This document shows, piece by piece, positions 1 to 6,412 of a stretch of DNA of 16,759 nt; the stretch's first letter is position 1, and every line of letters starts with the position of its first letter. Source of the DNA: JBMYTN01 sp049604415 (GTDB lineage: Bacteria; Pseudomonadota; Alphaproteobacteria; Rhodospirillales; Rhodospirillaceae); assembly GCA_049604415.1 (NCBI GenBank), contig JBMYTN010000067.1, positions 1-16,759 of the forward strand, written 5' to 3'. Position numbers and translations under genes: made by a program. The notes below the pieces were generated by a model. That model was not told where the DNA came from and did no database searches. It worked only from the letters and a program-made list of their open reading frames with translations.

Positions 1-131
1 AATTTCTCCACCTTTAGTTTTTTTTCTCCTGATTTAGTTCATCCCTTGCGGTGTTTGCCGACCAATATTGGGGGGCGGGCAACATCCCTGACGGGCCGCA
101 AGCTTGACCGGTAGAGCGAAGTGGGCGGCAC
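1..131. other. Intergenic leader upstream of pstC
   Basis: No gene is supported here. The first 40 bases are AT-rich, unlike the rest of the window, and include an eight-T run at about 17-26 that could be the tail of an upstream terminator; its stem would lie outside the window. I looked for a Pho box (two CTGTCA-like half sites 11 bp apart), which PhoB-controlled pst genes often have, and did not find a convincing one. The pst promoter may therefore lie further upstream, for example before a pstS or phoR gene outside the window. Confidence 0.5.
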
Positions 132-1529
132 ATGAACACTCTTCTTCTGATCGCGGTGATTTTGGCGCTTTGCGTCCTGTTTCACCGCTTTGGCACCAGC
201 CGGTCCAAGGCTGTTGTCAGCGGCAATGTTCAAGATCTGCATTCCCTGCCGGGATATCACGGCACCTATGTGGCCTTGTGGTGCGGGGTTCCGGCCCTGC
301 TGCTGATCCTGCTCTGGATCATCTTTGAACCGGCCATCATTGAAGCCCTGGTGGTTTCGCAGATGGAAACCCTGGGCATGCTGACCAATGCGGACGGCAC
401 GGCCCTGGAGCAGTCCCGGATCAATCTGCTGCTGACCGATGTCTACAACACCGCAGCCGGTCGGTTCCCCAGCGATGACGAACTGATTGTGCAGGTGGCG
501 TCCTACACCGCCGGGCTGCGTGGCTCCATGTTCTGGGCCATGACCGTTCTGGCGCTGGCCTTGGGCGGCATGGGGGCCTTCTGGGGCTTCAAGAAGATCG
601 CGCCGCGTCTGCGGGCTCGGAACCAAGTCGAGCAGGCCTTTAAGGTCGGCATGATCGTGTGTTCCACGATCGCCATTTTGACCACGGTCGGCATCGTGCT
701 CTCCTTGCTGTTTGAGAGCTATCGCTTCTTCACCATGGTGCCCTTCACCGACTTCCTGTTCGGCCTGCATTGGAGCCCGCAGATCGCCCTGCGGCCCGAC
801 CAGGTCGGCTCTTCCGGGGCGTTTGGGGCCATCCCGCTGCTGGCGGGCACCATGTTCATCGCCTTCATTGCGCTGACGGTGGCCGTGCCGCTGGGTCTGC
901 TCTCGGCGATTTATATGGCGGAATATGCGCCGGCCAAGGTTCGGGCCTGGGTCAAGCCGATCCTGGAGATTCTGGCCGGGATCCCGACCGTGGTTTACGG
1001 CTTTTTCGCCGCCTTGACCGTGGCACCGCTGATCCGGGGCTTTGGTGAAAGCATTGGCTTGACCGTGGCTTCGGAAAGCGCGCTGGCCGCCGGGGTGGTG
1101 ATGGGGGTGATGATCATTCCCTTCGTCTCCTCGCTGTCCGATGACGTGATCACCGCCGTGCCCCAAGCCATGCGCGAAGGCTCCTACGGCTTAGGGGCAA
1201 CCAAGTCGGAAACCATCAAACGGGTGGTGCTGCCTGCCGCGCTGCCGGGCATTGTCGGCGGCATCTTGCTGGCGGCCTCCCGGGCCATCGGTGAAACCAT
1301 GATTGTGGTGATGGCCGCCGGACTTGCGGCGAACCTGACCCTTAACCCTTTCGAAGCGGTGACGACGGTGACGGTGCAGATTGTGAAGCTGCTGACCGGG
1401 GACCAGGAATTCGACAGTCCGAAAACCCTGGCGGCCTTTGCGCTCGGCTTGATGCTGTTCTGCATCACCTTGTGCCTGAACGTCATCGCCTTGCATGTGG
1501 TGCGCAAATACCGCGAGCAATATGACTAA
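132..1529 (+). CDS. pstC: Phosphate ABC transporter permease PstC
   Basis: PstC is one of two membrane subunits of the high-affinity phosphate importer PstSCAB in the inner membrane. The 465-residue product is longer than the roughly 320 residues of E. coli PstC: about 200 extra N-terminal residues with likely membrane segments near 1-18, 46-66, 131-150 and 172-195 precede the conserved permease core (about 230-460). The core holds the ABC-permease EAA loop at about 349-373 (EGSYGLGATKSE and the following LPAALPG), which docks on PstB, and the typical SRAIGETM segment at 383-390. The long form is common in alphaproteobacteria. The ATG at 132 has only a weak ribosome-binding site, so the exact start is less certain than the identity. 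It is the first of five co-directional pst/pho genes; pstA follows after 147 bp containing a hairpin. Confidence 0.95.
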   Translation: MNTLLLIAVILALCVLFHRFGTSRSKAVVSGNVQDLHSLPGYHGTYVALWCGVPALLLILLWIIFEPAIIEALVVSQMETLGMLTNADGTALEQSRINLLLTDVYNTAAGRFPSDDELIVQVASYTAGLRGSMFWAMTVLALALGGMGAFWGFKKIAPRLRARNQVEQAFKVGMIVCSTIAILTTVGIVLSLLFESYRFFTMVPFTDFLFGLHWSPQIALRPDQVGSSGAFGAIPLLAGTMFIAFIALTVAVPLGLLSAIYMAEYAPAKVRAWVKPILEILAGIPTVVYGFFAALTVAPLIRGFGESIGLTVASESALAAGVVMGVMIIPFVSSLSDDVITAVPQAMREGSYGLGATKSETIKRVVLPAALPGIVGGILLAASRAIGETMIVVMAAGLAANLTLNPFEAVTTVTVQIVKLLTGDQEFDSPKTLAAFALGLMLFCITLCLNVIALHVVRKYREQYD

Positions 1530-1547
1530 GTCCCTGATCTGCGCGGC

Positions 1548-1585
1548 AGACCGGGGGGCGCAGCGATGCCCAAGCCCCCTGGTCT
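1548..1585 (+). repeat. Inverted repeat / hairpin between pstC and pstA
   Basis: AGACCGGGGGGC at 1548-1559 pairs with GCCCCCTGGTCT at 1574-1585 over 12 bp with one G-U pair. Inside, GCA (1560-1562) and TGC (1567-1569) can close a GCGA (GNRA-type) tetraloop. No T-run follows, so it is not a standard terminator. A hairpin that stabilises or processes mRNA is an inference. Confidence 0.7.
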
Positions 1586-1676
1586 TCCGCTCTCTTCACC
1601 GCGTTTTTGTCCACCCCTGGCTGGGTGTTTTGGTCAGGGTCCCGTCACAGGGAACTCTTCGATTGAGGCTTGAGAG

Positions 1677-2966
1677 ATGAGCGAACTTCACAATACCGAA
1701 GCGGTACGGGCCGGGTTGGCCAAGCGCTACCGCAAGGAAAAGATGTTCCAGGCCTTTGGGATTGGAGCCATTGCGGCCGCGATGCTGATGTTGGTCACTC
1801 TTTTCGTGACCATTCTGGGCAATGGCTTTTCGGCCTTCTGGACCACCGAGATCAATCTGGAGATCACGGTCTACGGTCAGGATATTGACCCCAATGACAC
1901 CGGGGATCCGACCGAGATCGGCAAGGGCAATTTCCGCAGGGTGATCTTGCAGTCCATGACCGATCTGTTCCCGAATGAAAGCATTGACCGGCGCGCCCGC
2001 CGGGAGATCTCGGCGATCATTTCCGACGGCGCGATCTTTAAGCTGCGGGACTCGGTGATGGCGGATCCGTCTTTGGTCAATGACCGGATCACCATGAACA
2101 TCCCGGTGGCCGCCAAGTTCGATATGTATCACAAGGGCAAATATGACCCGGAGCTGATCGCGGTTGGTCGCTCCCCGGTTTCTGCCCAGCAGGCCGAGTG
2201 GTTTGACCGCTTGGTTGACCGGGGCATGATCGTGACCTCGTTCAACACCTATCTGTTCACCAATGGGGACAGCCGCCAGCCGGAACTGGCCGGGATCTGG
2301 GGGGCGGTTGTCGGCTCCTTCTTCACCCTGGCGGTGACCTTGGCCCTGTCCTTCCCGATCGGGGTCGCTGCGGCGGTCTATCTGGAAGAATATGCGCCGA
2401 AAAATAAGATCACCGATCTGATCGAGGTCAACATCAACAACTTGGCGGCCGTGCCCTCCATTGTCTTCGGTCTGTTGGGTCTGGCGATGTTCCTCAATGT
2501 CTTTGGCTTGCCCAGATCGGCCCCGCTGGTCGGGGGTCTGGTGCTGACCCTGATGACCTTGCCGACCATCATCATTGCCAGCCGGGCGGCCTTGAAGTCA
2601 GTGCCGCCCTCGATCCGCGAAGCCGCCTTGGGCATTGGGGCCTCGAAGATGCAAATGATCTTCCACCATGTGCTGCCGCTGGCCATGCCCGGCATGCTGA
2701 CCGGCACCATCATCGGCATGGCCCAGGCCTTGGGGGAAACCGCCCCGCTGCTGATGATCGGCATGGTCGCCTTTGTGGCGGAAGTGCCGGGCGGTCCGCT
2801 GGATCCGGCCACGGCGTTGCCGGTGCAGATCTATCTCTGGGCCGACAGTCCGGAGCGGGCCTTTGTCGAGCGCACCTCGGCGGCCATCATGGTTTTGCTG
2901 GTCTTCCTTGTGTTCATGAACGCCATGGCGGTCCTGTTGCGCAAGCGCTTCGAACGGAAATGGTAG
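1677..2966 (+). CDS. pstA: Phosphate ABC transporter permease PstA
   Basis: PstA is the second membrane subunit of the Pst phosphate importer and pairs with PstC to form the channel. The 429-residue product has an N-terminal membrane segment (about 25-48) followed by a polar, probably periplasmic stretch (about 55-190) matching the DUF3333-type N-terminal region of long alphaproteobacterial PstA proteins. The permease core from about 205 contains the EAA loop at about 315-341 (REAALGIGASKMQMIF then LPLAMPG) and the ALGETAPLLM segment at 351-360. E. coli PstA is near 300 residues, so the extra length is the N-terminal part. The ATG at 1677 has a GAGG about 9 bases upstream. pstB follows after 143 bp containing alternative inverted repeats. 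Confidence 0.95.
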   Translation: MSELHNTEAVRAGLAKRYRKEKMFQAFGIGAIAAAMLMLVTLFVTILGNGFSAFWTTEINLEITVYGQDIDPNDTGDPTEIGKGNFRRVILQSMTDLFPNESIDRRARREISAIISDGAIFKLRDSVMADPSLVNDRITMNIPVAAKFDMYHKGKYDPELIAVGRSPVSAQQAEWFDRLVDRGMIVTSFNTYLFTNGDSRQPELAGIWGAVVGSFFTLAVTLALSFPIGVAAAVYLEEYAPKNKITDLIEVNINNLAAVPSIVFGLLGLAMFLNVFGLPRSAPLVGGLVLTLMTLPTIIIASRAALKSVPPSIREAALGIGASKMQMIFHHVLPLAMPGMLTGTIIGMAQALGETAPLLMIGMVAFVAEVPGGPLDPATALPVQIYLWADSPERAFVERTSAAIMVLLVFLVFMNAMAVLLRKRFERKW

Positions 2967-2994
2967 GGATACCTTCAGTCCGCGTCCCGTCCGG

Positions 2995-3075
2995 GTTTTG
3001 GTCTCGGCGTTCGTTCGAGACCCCCGGATCGGGCCGTACCTCCTTCCGCGTATTCGGCACCGCCGAGACCGAAAC
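2995..3075 (+). repeat. Competing inverted repeats between pstA and pstB
   Basis: The segment 2995-3009 is complementary to 3061-3075 over 15 bp with one G-U pair. Its inner part GGTCTCG (3000-3006) is also exactly complementary to CGAGACC at 3016-3022. The two pairings cannot coexist, giving a short local hairpin or a long-range stem that ends 34 bp before the pstB start. No T-run follows either form. Confidence 0.7.
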
Positions 3076-3109
3076 AGAATTGACTTCATATCCCGTGAAA
3101 GGGCTTTAA

Positions 3110-3925
3110 ATGTCTGAGCAAGATGCTGAATTCAAAGGAACCGCTGGGTTCCCCCGCGTCGAAGGTCGGGACGTCAAAATCGCGGCCAATGATGCCAATG
3201 TGCATTACGGGCCCAAGCATGCGATCAAGTCCGTCGGTCTCGACATTGCGGCCAAGGAAGTGACCGCATTCATCGGTCCGTCCGGCTGCGGCAAGTCCAC
3301 TTTCCTGCGCTGCCTGAACCGGATGAACGACACCATCGACATCTGTCAGGTCGGCGGCGACATCCGCTTGGATGGCGAAGACATCTATGACCGCCATGTC
3401 GATGTGGTCGAGCTGCGCGCCCGGGTGGGCATGGTGTTCCAGAAGCCGAACCCGTTCCCGAAAAGCATCTATGAGAACATCGCCTATGGTCCGAAGATCC
3501 ACGGTCTGGTGAAGAGCAAGGCCGATCTGGACGAGGTGATCCACAACAGCCTGCAGCGCGCCGGTCTCTGGGACGAGGTCAAGGACCGCCTGGACCAGCC
3601 GGGCACCGGCCTGTCCGGTGGTCAGCAGCAGCGTCTGTGCATCGCCCGGGCGATTGCGGTCAGCCCTGAGGTGATCCTGATGGACGAGCCCTGCTCGGCC
3701 CTGGACCCGATTGCCACGGCGAAGATCGAAGAGCTGATTGACGAGCTGCGGACCAACTTCACCATCGTCATCGTGACCCACTCCATGCAGCAGGCCGCGC
3801 GGGTCTCCCAGCGCACCGCCTTCTTCCATTTGGGCCGCCTGATCGAATGCGGGGATACGGAAACCATCTTCACCAACCCAGAGCACAAATTGACTCAGGG
3901 CTATATCACCGGTCGTTTCGGGTAA
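3110..3925 (+). CDS. pstB: Phosphate import ATP-binding protein PstB
   Basis: PstB is the cytoplasmic ATPase that drives phosphate import through PstC/PstA. The 271-residue protein has every ABC ATPase element in order: Walker A GPSGCGKST at 56-64, Q-loop Gln111 in VFQKPNPFP, signature LSGGQQQR at 168-175, Walker B VILMDEP at 188-194 followed by CSALDP, and the switch His224 in VTHSMQQAARV. The PNPFPKSIYENIAYG segment is characteristic of PstB within the ABC superfamily. It is slightly longer than E. coli PstB because of a polar N-terminal extension of about 20 residues. The ATG at 3110 follows AAAGGG about 5 bases upstream. It sits between pstA and phoU, the canonical order. Confidence 0.97.
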   Translation: MSEQDAEFKGTAGFPRVEGRDVKIAANDANVHYGPKHAIKSVGLDIAAKEVTAFIGPSGCGKSTFLRCLNRMNDTIDICQVGGDIRLDGEDIYDRHVDVVELRARVGMVFQKPNPFPKSIYENIAYGPKIHGLVKSKADLDEVIHNSLQRAGLWDEVKDRLDQPGTGLSGGQQQRLCIARAIAVSPEVILMDEPCSALDPIATAKIEELIDELRTNFTIVIVTHSMQQAARVSQRTAFFHLGRLIECGDTETIFTNPEHKLTQGYITGRFG

Positions 3926-3946
3926 TTCGGTCGGAAATTTGGTACA

Positions 3947-3982
3947 ACAAGACGATGATCGGGCGTGCGGTCATCGTCTTGT
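3947..3982 (+). repeat. 15-bp hairpin between pstB and phoU
   Basis: Positions 3947-3961 pair with 3968-3982. Twelve contiguous Watson-Crick pairs are followed by one G-U pair and two more G-C pairs, around a GGCGTG loop. It begins 22 bp after the pstB stop and ends 49 bp before the phoU ATG. A GTG that would extend phoU upstream lies inside the loop, which argues against that longer start. No T-run follows. Confidence 0.8.
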
Positions 3983-4030
3983 CGCTCTCTCTTGGGGGAG
4001 GGCACCGGGGAAAAGGGAGCCCCGTCATCA

Positions 4031-4741
4031 ATGGAACATACGGTTCGCGCCTTTGAAGACGAGCTGAACGCGTTGACCCACAAGGTCACGCGCATGGGCG
4101 GCATGGTCGAGGCCCAACTCGACAATGCGGTCCAGTCTCTGGTGCGCCGGGATTCCGAGCTGGCGGGCGAAACGGTGGCGACCGACAGCCGCATTGATGC
4201 CCTGGAACAAGAGATCAATGATTTTACCGTCCGCCTGTTGGCCCTGCGCCAGCCGGTGGCCGATGACCTGCGGATGATCGTGGCGGCCCTGAAGATCTCC
4301 AGCGATCTGGAGCGCATGGGCGACTATGCGTCGAACATTGCTAAGCGCTGCCTGGTGCTCAATCAGCAGCCGCCGGTGCGCCCGGTGGCCACGGTGCCGC
4401 GCATGGCGGCTTTGGTCCAGGACATCACCTCGGCCATTTTGGATGCCTATGTCGAGCGCGACCTGGAAAAGGCCGCCGATGCGTGGGAGCGCGATAAGGA
4501 GGTGGACGAGATCTACACCTCCCTGTTCCGGGAATTGGTGACCTTCATGATGGAGGATCCCCGGACCATCACCTCGTGCACCCATTTGATGTTCATCGCC
4601 AAAAACCTGGAGCGTATTGGGGACCATGCGACCAACATCGCGGAAGCCACCCACTATCAGGTGACGGGCAAGACTTTAAAAATGGACCGGAAATCGAGGA
4701 TCGGGGAGGGTCCGGAGTTGGGCTCTGTCCTCAGGCTATGA
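4031..4741 (+). CDS. phoU: Phosphate signalling protein PhoU
   Basis: PhoU is a cytoplasmic helical-bundle protein that links the Pst transporter to the PhoR-PhoB system and represses the Pho response when phosphate is plentiful. The 236-residue product shows the two-repeat architecture of the family, each repeat with its metal-binding helix motif: DLERMGDYASNIAK at 92-105 and NLERIGDHATNIAE at 192-205. I start it at the ATG at 4031 because EHTVRAFEDELNAL is the usual N-terminus and AGGGAG lies about 11 bases upstream. An in-frame GTG at 3965 would add 22 unlikely residues and falls within a hairpin loop. The last 20 or so residues look non-conserved. Confidence 0.95.
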   Translation: MEHTVRAFEDELNALTHKVTRMGGMVEAQLDNAVQSLVRRDSELAGETVATDSRIDALEQEINDFTVRLLALRQPVADDLRMIVAALKISSDLERMGDYASNIAKRCLVLNQQPPVRPVATVPRMAALVQDITSAILDAYVERDLEKAADAWERDKEVDEIYTSLFRELVTFMMEDPRTITSCTHLMFIAKNLERIGDHATNIAEATHYQVTGKTLKMDRKSRIGEGPELGSVLRL

Positions 4742-4767
4742 CCGGATAAGGATGCGGACGAGACACC

Positions 4768-5463
4768 ATGAAGCAACATGTGATGATCGTTGAGGATGAA
4801 GCGCATATCGTGACCTTGCTGCGCTACAATCTGGAGCGGGAGGGCTTCCGGGTCACCGAGGCCATGGATGGCGAAGAGGCCGTGACCTTGGTGGCGGAAA
4901 ACCAGCCCGATCTGATGATCCTGGATTGGATGCTGCCGGTGATGTCGGGGATCGAGGTCTGCCGCCAACTGCGCCGCAAGCCGCGCTCTCGCGATCTGCC
5001 GATCCTGATGCTGACCGCCCGGGGCGAGGAAAATGACAAAATCCGGGGTCTGAACACGGGTGCGGATGATTACATCACCAAGCCGTTTTCCATGCCCGAG
5101 CTGATGGCCCGGGTGAAGGCTCTGCTGCGCCGCTCCCAGCCGACGCCGAGCAAGGGCAATTTGGAGATTGGCGAGTTGAGCATGGATCTGGGCGCGCATC
5201 GGGTCAGCCGCAATGGCCGCTATATCCACCTCGGCCCGACGGAGTTCCGCCTGCTGCAGTTCCTGATGCAGAATGCGGGCAGTGTGTTTTCCCGCGAGGA
5301 GTTGCTCAATGCGGTTTGGGGGCCGGACATTTATGTCGAGCCCCGCACCGTCGACGTCCATATCCGGCGCCTGCGCAAGGCGATGAACAATGACGGCGAG
5401 ATCGATATGATCCGGACCGTGCGCGCTGCTGGATATGCTCTGGAAGCGACCAGCCCGGTTTAG
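4768..5463 (+). CDS. phoB: Phosphate regulon response regulator PhoB
   Basis: PhoB is the OmpR-family response regulator that activates phosphate-starvation genes once phosphorylated. The 231-residue product has a receiver domain (about 1-120) with the acidic pair Glu9/Asp10, phospho-acceptor Asp53 in LMILDWMLP, Thr83 and Lys105 in TKPF, then a winged-helix DNA-binding domain (about 130-228) with the GPTEFRLLQFL and RTVDVHIRRLRKAM segments expected of PhoB. It lies 26 bp after phoU, so it is probably co-transcribed. The partner kinase PhoR, often adjacent, is not in the window. The symbol rests on sequence style plus pst-phoU context; a generic OmpR-type regulator is the unlikely alternative. 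Confidence 0.93.
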   Translation: MKQHVMIVEDEAHIVTLLRYNLEREGFRVTEAMDGEEAVTLVAENQPDLMILDWMLPVMSGIEVCRQLRRKPRSRDLPILMLTARGEENDKIRGLNTGADDYITKPFSMPELMARVKALLRRSQPTPSKGNLEIGELSMDLGAHRVSRNGRYIHLGPTEFRLLQFLMQNAGSVFSREELLNAVWGPDIYVEPRTVDVHIRRLRKAMNNDGEIDMIRTVRAAGYALEATSPV

Positions 5464-5481
5464 GGGTTTGTGTGGGCCGAC

Positions 5482-5511
5482 ACCGTTGTGCTGCGCGCAC
5501 GGTCTTTTTTT
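5482..5511 (+). terminator. Intrinsic terminator after phoB
   Basis: ACCGT at 5482-5486 pairs with ACGGT at 5499-5503, with further GC-rich pairing inside, followed at once by CTTTTTTT. It starts 19 bases after the phoB stop and closes the pst-pho transcription unit. Confidence 0.75.
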
Positions 5512-5552
5512 GTATCTCACGCCAGTTCGCTGCGCTCACGGCTCCGATGGGG

Positions 5553-5600
5553 CGGGCCATGAGGCCCGGGCCTGCAGTCGCAGGTCTTGGGGCGCAAGAC
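5553..5600. repeat. Three consecutive small hairpins
   Basis: CGGGCC-ATGA-GGCCCG (5553-5568), CCTGC-AGTC-GCAGG (5571-5584) and GTCTTG-GGGCG-CAAGAC (5584-5600) are three perfect inverted repeats in a row in the convergent phoB/apt gap. No T-runs follow. With the two repeats at 5646-5678 they make a five-hairpin series. Confidence 0.7.
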
Positions 5601-5640
5601 TTCTAGTTCCGCGCAACACCCCCCCTGCTGGGAAGCATCC

Positions 5641-5678
5641 GGGCTCCAGGCCCTGCCTGGGCTCTAGGCCCTACCTAG
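5641..5678. repeat. 18-bp tandem direct repeat, each copy a hairpin
   Basis: Two 18-bp units (5641-5658 and 5659-5676) differ at two positions. Each unit contributes a 5-bp stem: CCAGG/CCTGG at 5646-5660 and CTAGG/CCTAG at 5664-5678. The second pair is C-G in one hairpin and T-A in the other, so pairing is preserved. It lies immediately 3' of the apt stop codon. Confidence 0.8.
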
Positions 5679-5679
5679 T

Positions 5680-6195
5680 CTAAGAATCGTAGCTGAGCAG
5701 GCTTTGGACCGGCACGTCGATTTTGTCGCGTCCGTTCAAGAAGGTCAGTTCGATGATGCAGGCCGCGCCGACAACGGTGCCGCCGCATTTGCGGATCAGC
5801 TCGATGCAGGCATTCAGAGTGCCGCCGGTGGCCAGTAGGTCGTCGAGCACCACGACGCGCTGTCCGGGGCTGATGGCACCTTCCTGGATTTCGATGATGT
5901 CGGTGCCGTATTCCAGGTCATATTCATAGGACACGGTCGCGCCGGGCAGCTTGCCCTTCTTGCGGGCCATGACGAAGCCGCTGCCCAGCTTCAGGGCCAG
6001 CGGGGCGGCGACCAAGAAGCCCCGGCTCTCAATGCCGACCAGCAAATCCGGGGCCATGGAGACAATGGATTTGGCCATCCGCCCGGTCGCCACCTGCCAG
6101 GCATCCGGATGGGCCAGCAGGGTGGAGATGTCATAGAACAGGATCCCAGGCTTGGGAAAATCCGGGACGTGGCGGATATGGTCTTTCAGGTCCAT
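5680..6195 (-). CDS. apt: Adenine phosphoribosyltransferase
   Basis: Apt is a cytoplasmic purine-salvage enzyme that converts adenine and PRPP to AMP and pyrophosphate. The 171-residue product has the normal family length. It carries the PRPP-binding loop VVVLDDLLATGGT at 114-126, the FPKPGILFYDIS N-terminal segment at 13-24, the GIESRGF substrate-binding segment at 54-60 and the RKKGKLPG flexible-loop region at 78-85. The start complementary to 6193-6195 is preceded on its own strand by AAAGGA at about 9 bases. It is a single gene on the minus strand, convergent with phoB and divergent from the aminotransferase. No functional link to either neighbour is evident. Confidence 0.96.
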   Translation of the reverse strand: MDLKDHIRHVPDFPKPGILFYDISTLLAHPDAWQVATGRMAKSIVSMAPDLLVGIESRGFLVAAPLALKLGSGFVMARKKGKLPGATVSYEYDLEYGTDIIEIQEGAISPGQRVVVLDDLLATGGTLNACIELIRKCGGTVVGAACIIELTFLNGRDKIDVPVQSLLSYDS

Positions 6196-6232
6196 GTCGG
6201 AGCGGTCCTTTGCGAACAGTCTGGGGAAGCGT

Positions 6233-6267
6233 CAGGCGACGGGCGGGCGTGGGGGCAGGCGACGGGC
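6233..6267. repeat. 12-bp direct repeat in the apt/aminotransferase divergent region
   Basis: CAGGCGACGGGC occurs exactly at 6233-6244 and again at 6256-6267, a 23-bp centre-to-centre spacing close to two helical turns. Regulator half sites are possible; a chance G-rich repeat cannot be excluded. Confidence 0.6.
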
Positions 6268-6338
6268 TCGGAGCGGCACAGCGCCATAAAAACGACATAC
6301 CGGACCATAATGCATTTTGCTGCGAAGTGAATTCTGAT

Positions 6339-6366
6339 TTGACCCTTCCCATCTGTTCCCTATGCC
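6339..6366 (+). promoter_or_regulatory. Possible sigma-70 promoter for the aminotransferase operon
   Basis: TTGACC at 6339-6344 and TATGCC at 6361-6366 are separated by 16 bp, about 46 bp upstream of the chosen start codon. The -35 is good and the -10 mediocre. A short hairpin GCCCC-CTCCA-GGGGC (6371-6385) would fall in the leader. Confidence 0.35.
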
Positions 6367-6412
6367 AAGAGCCCCCTCCAGGGGCCGTTCCCCGCTTCCA
6401 GGACATTTGATC

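Noticed and set aside
1..131. Pho box upstream of pstC
   Set aside because: No pair of CTGTCA-like half sites with 11-bp spacing is visible on either strand.
39..1166. 375-residue open frame on the minus strand opposite pstC
   Set aside because: Rich in Gly, His, Gln and Arg with no family motif; it is the antisense shadow of a clear pstC gene.
3965..4030. Upstream GTG start for phoU adding 22 residues
   Set aside because: The GTG lies in the loop of a 15-bp hairpin, the added residues are not phoU-like, and the ATG at 4031 has a good ribosome-binding site.
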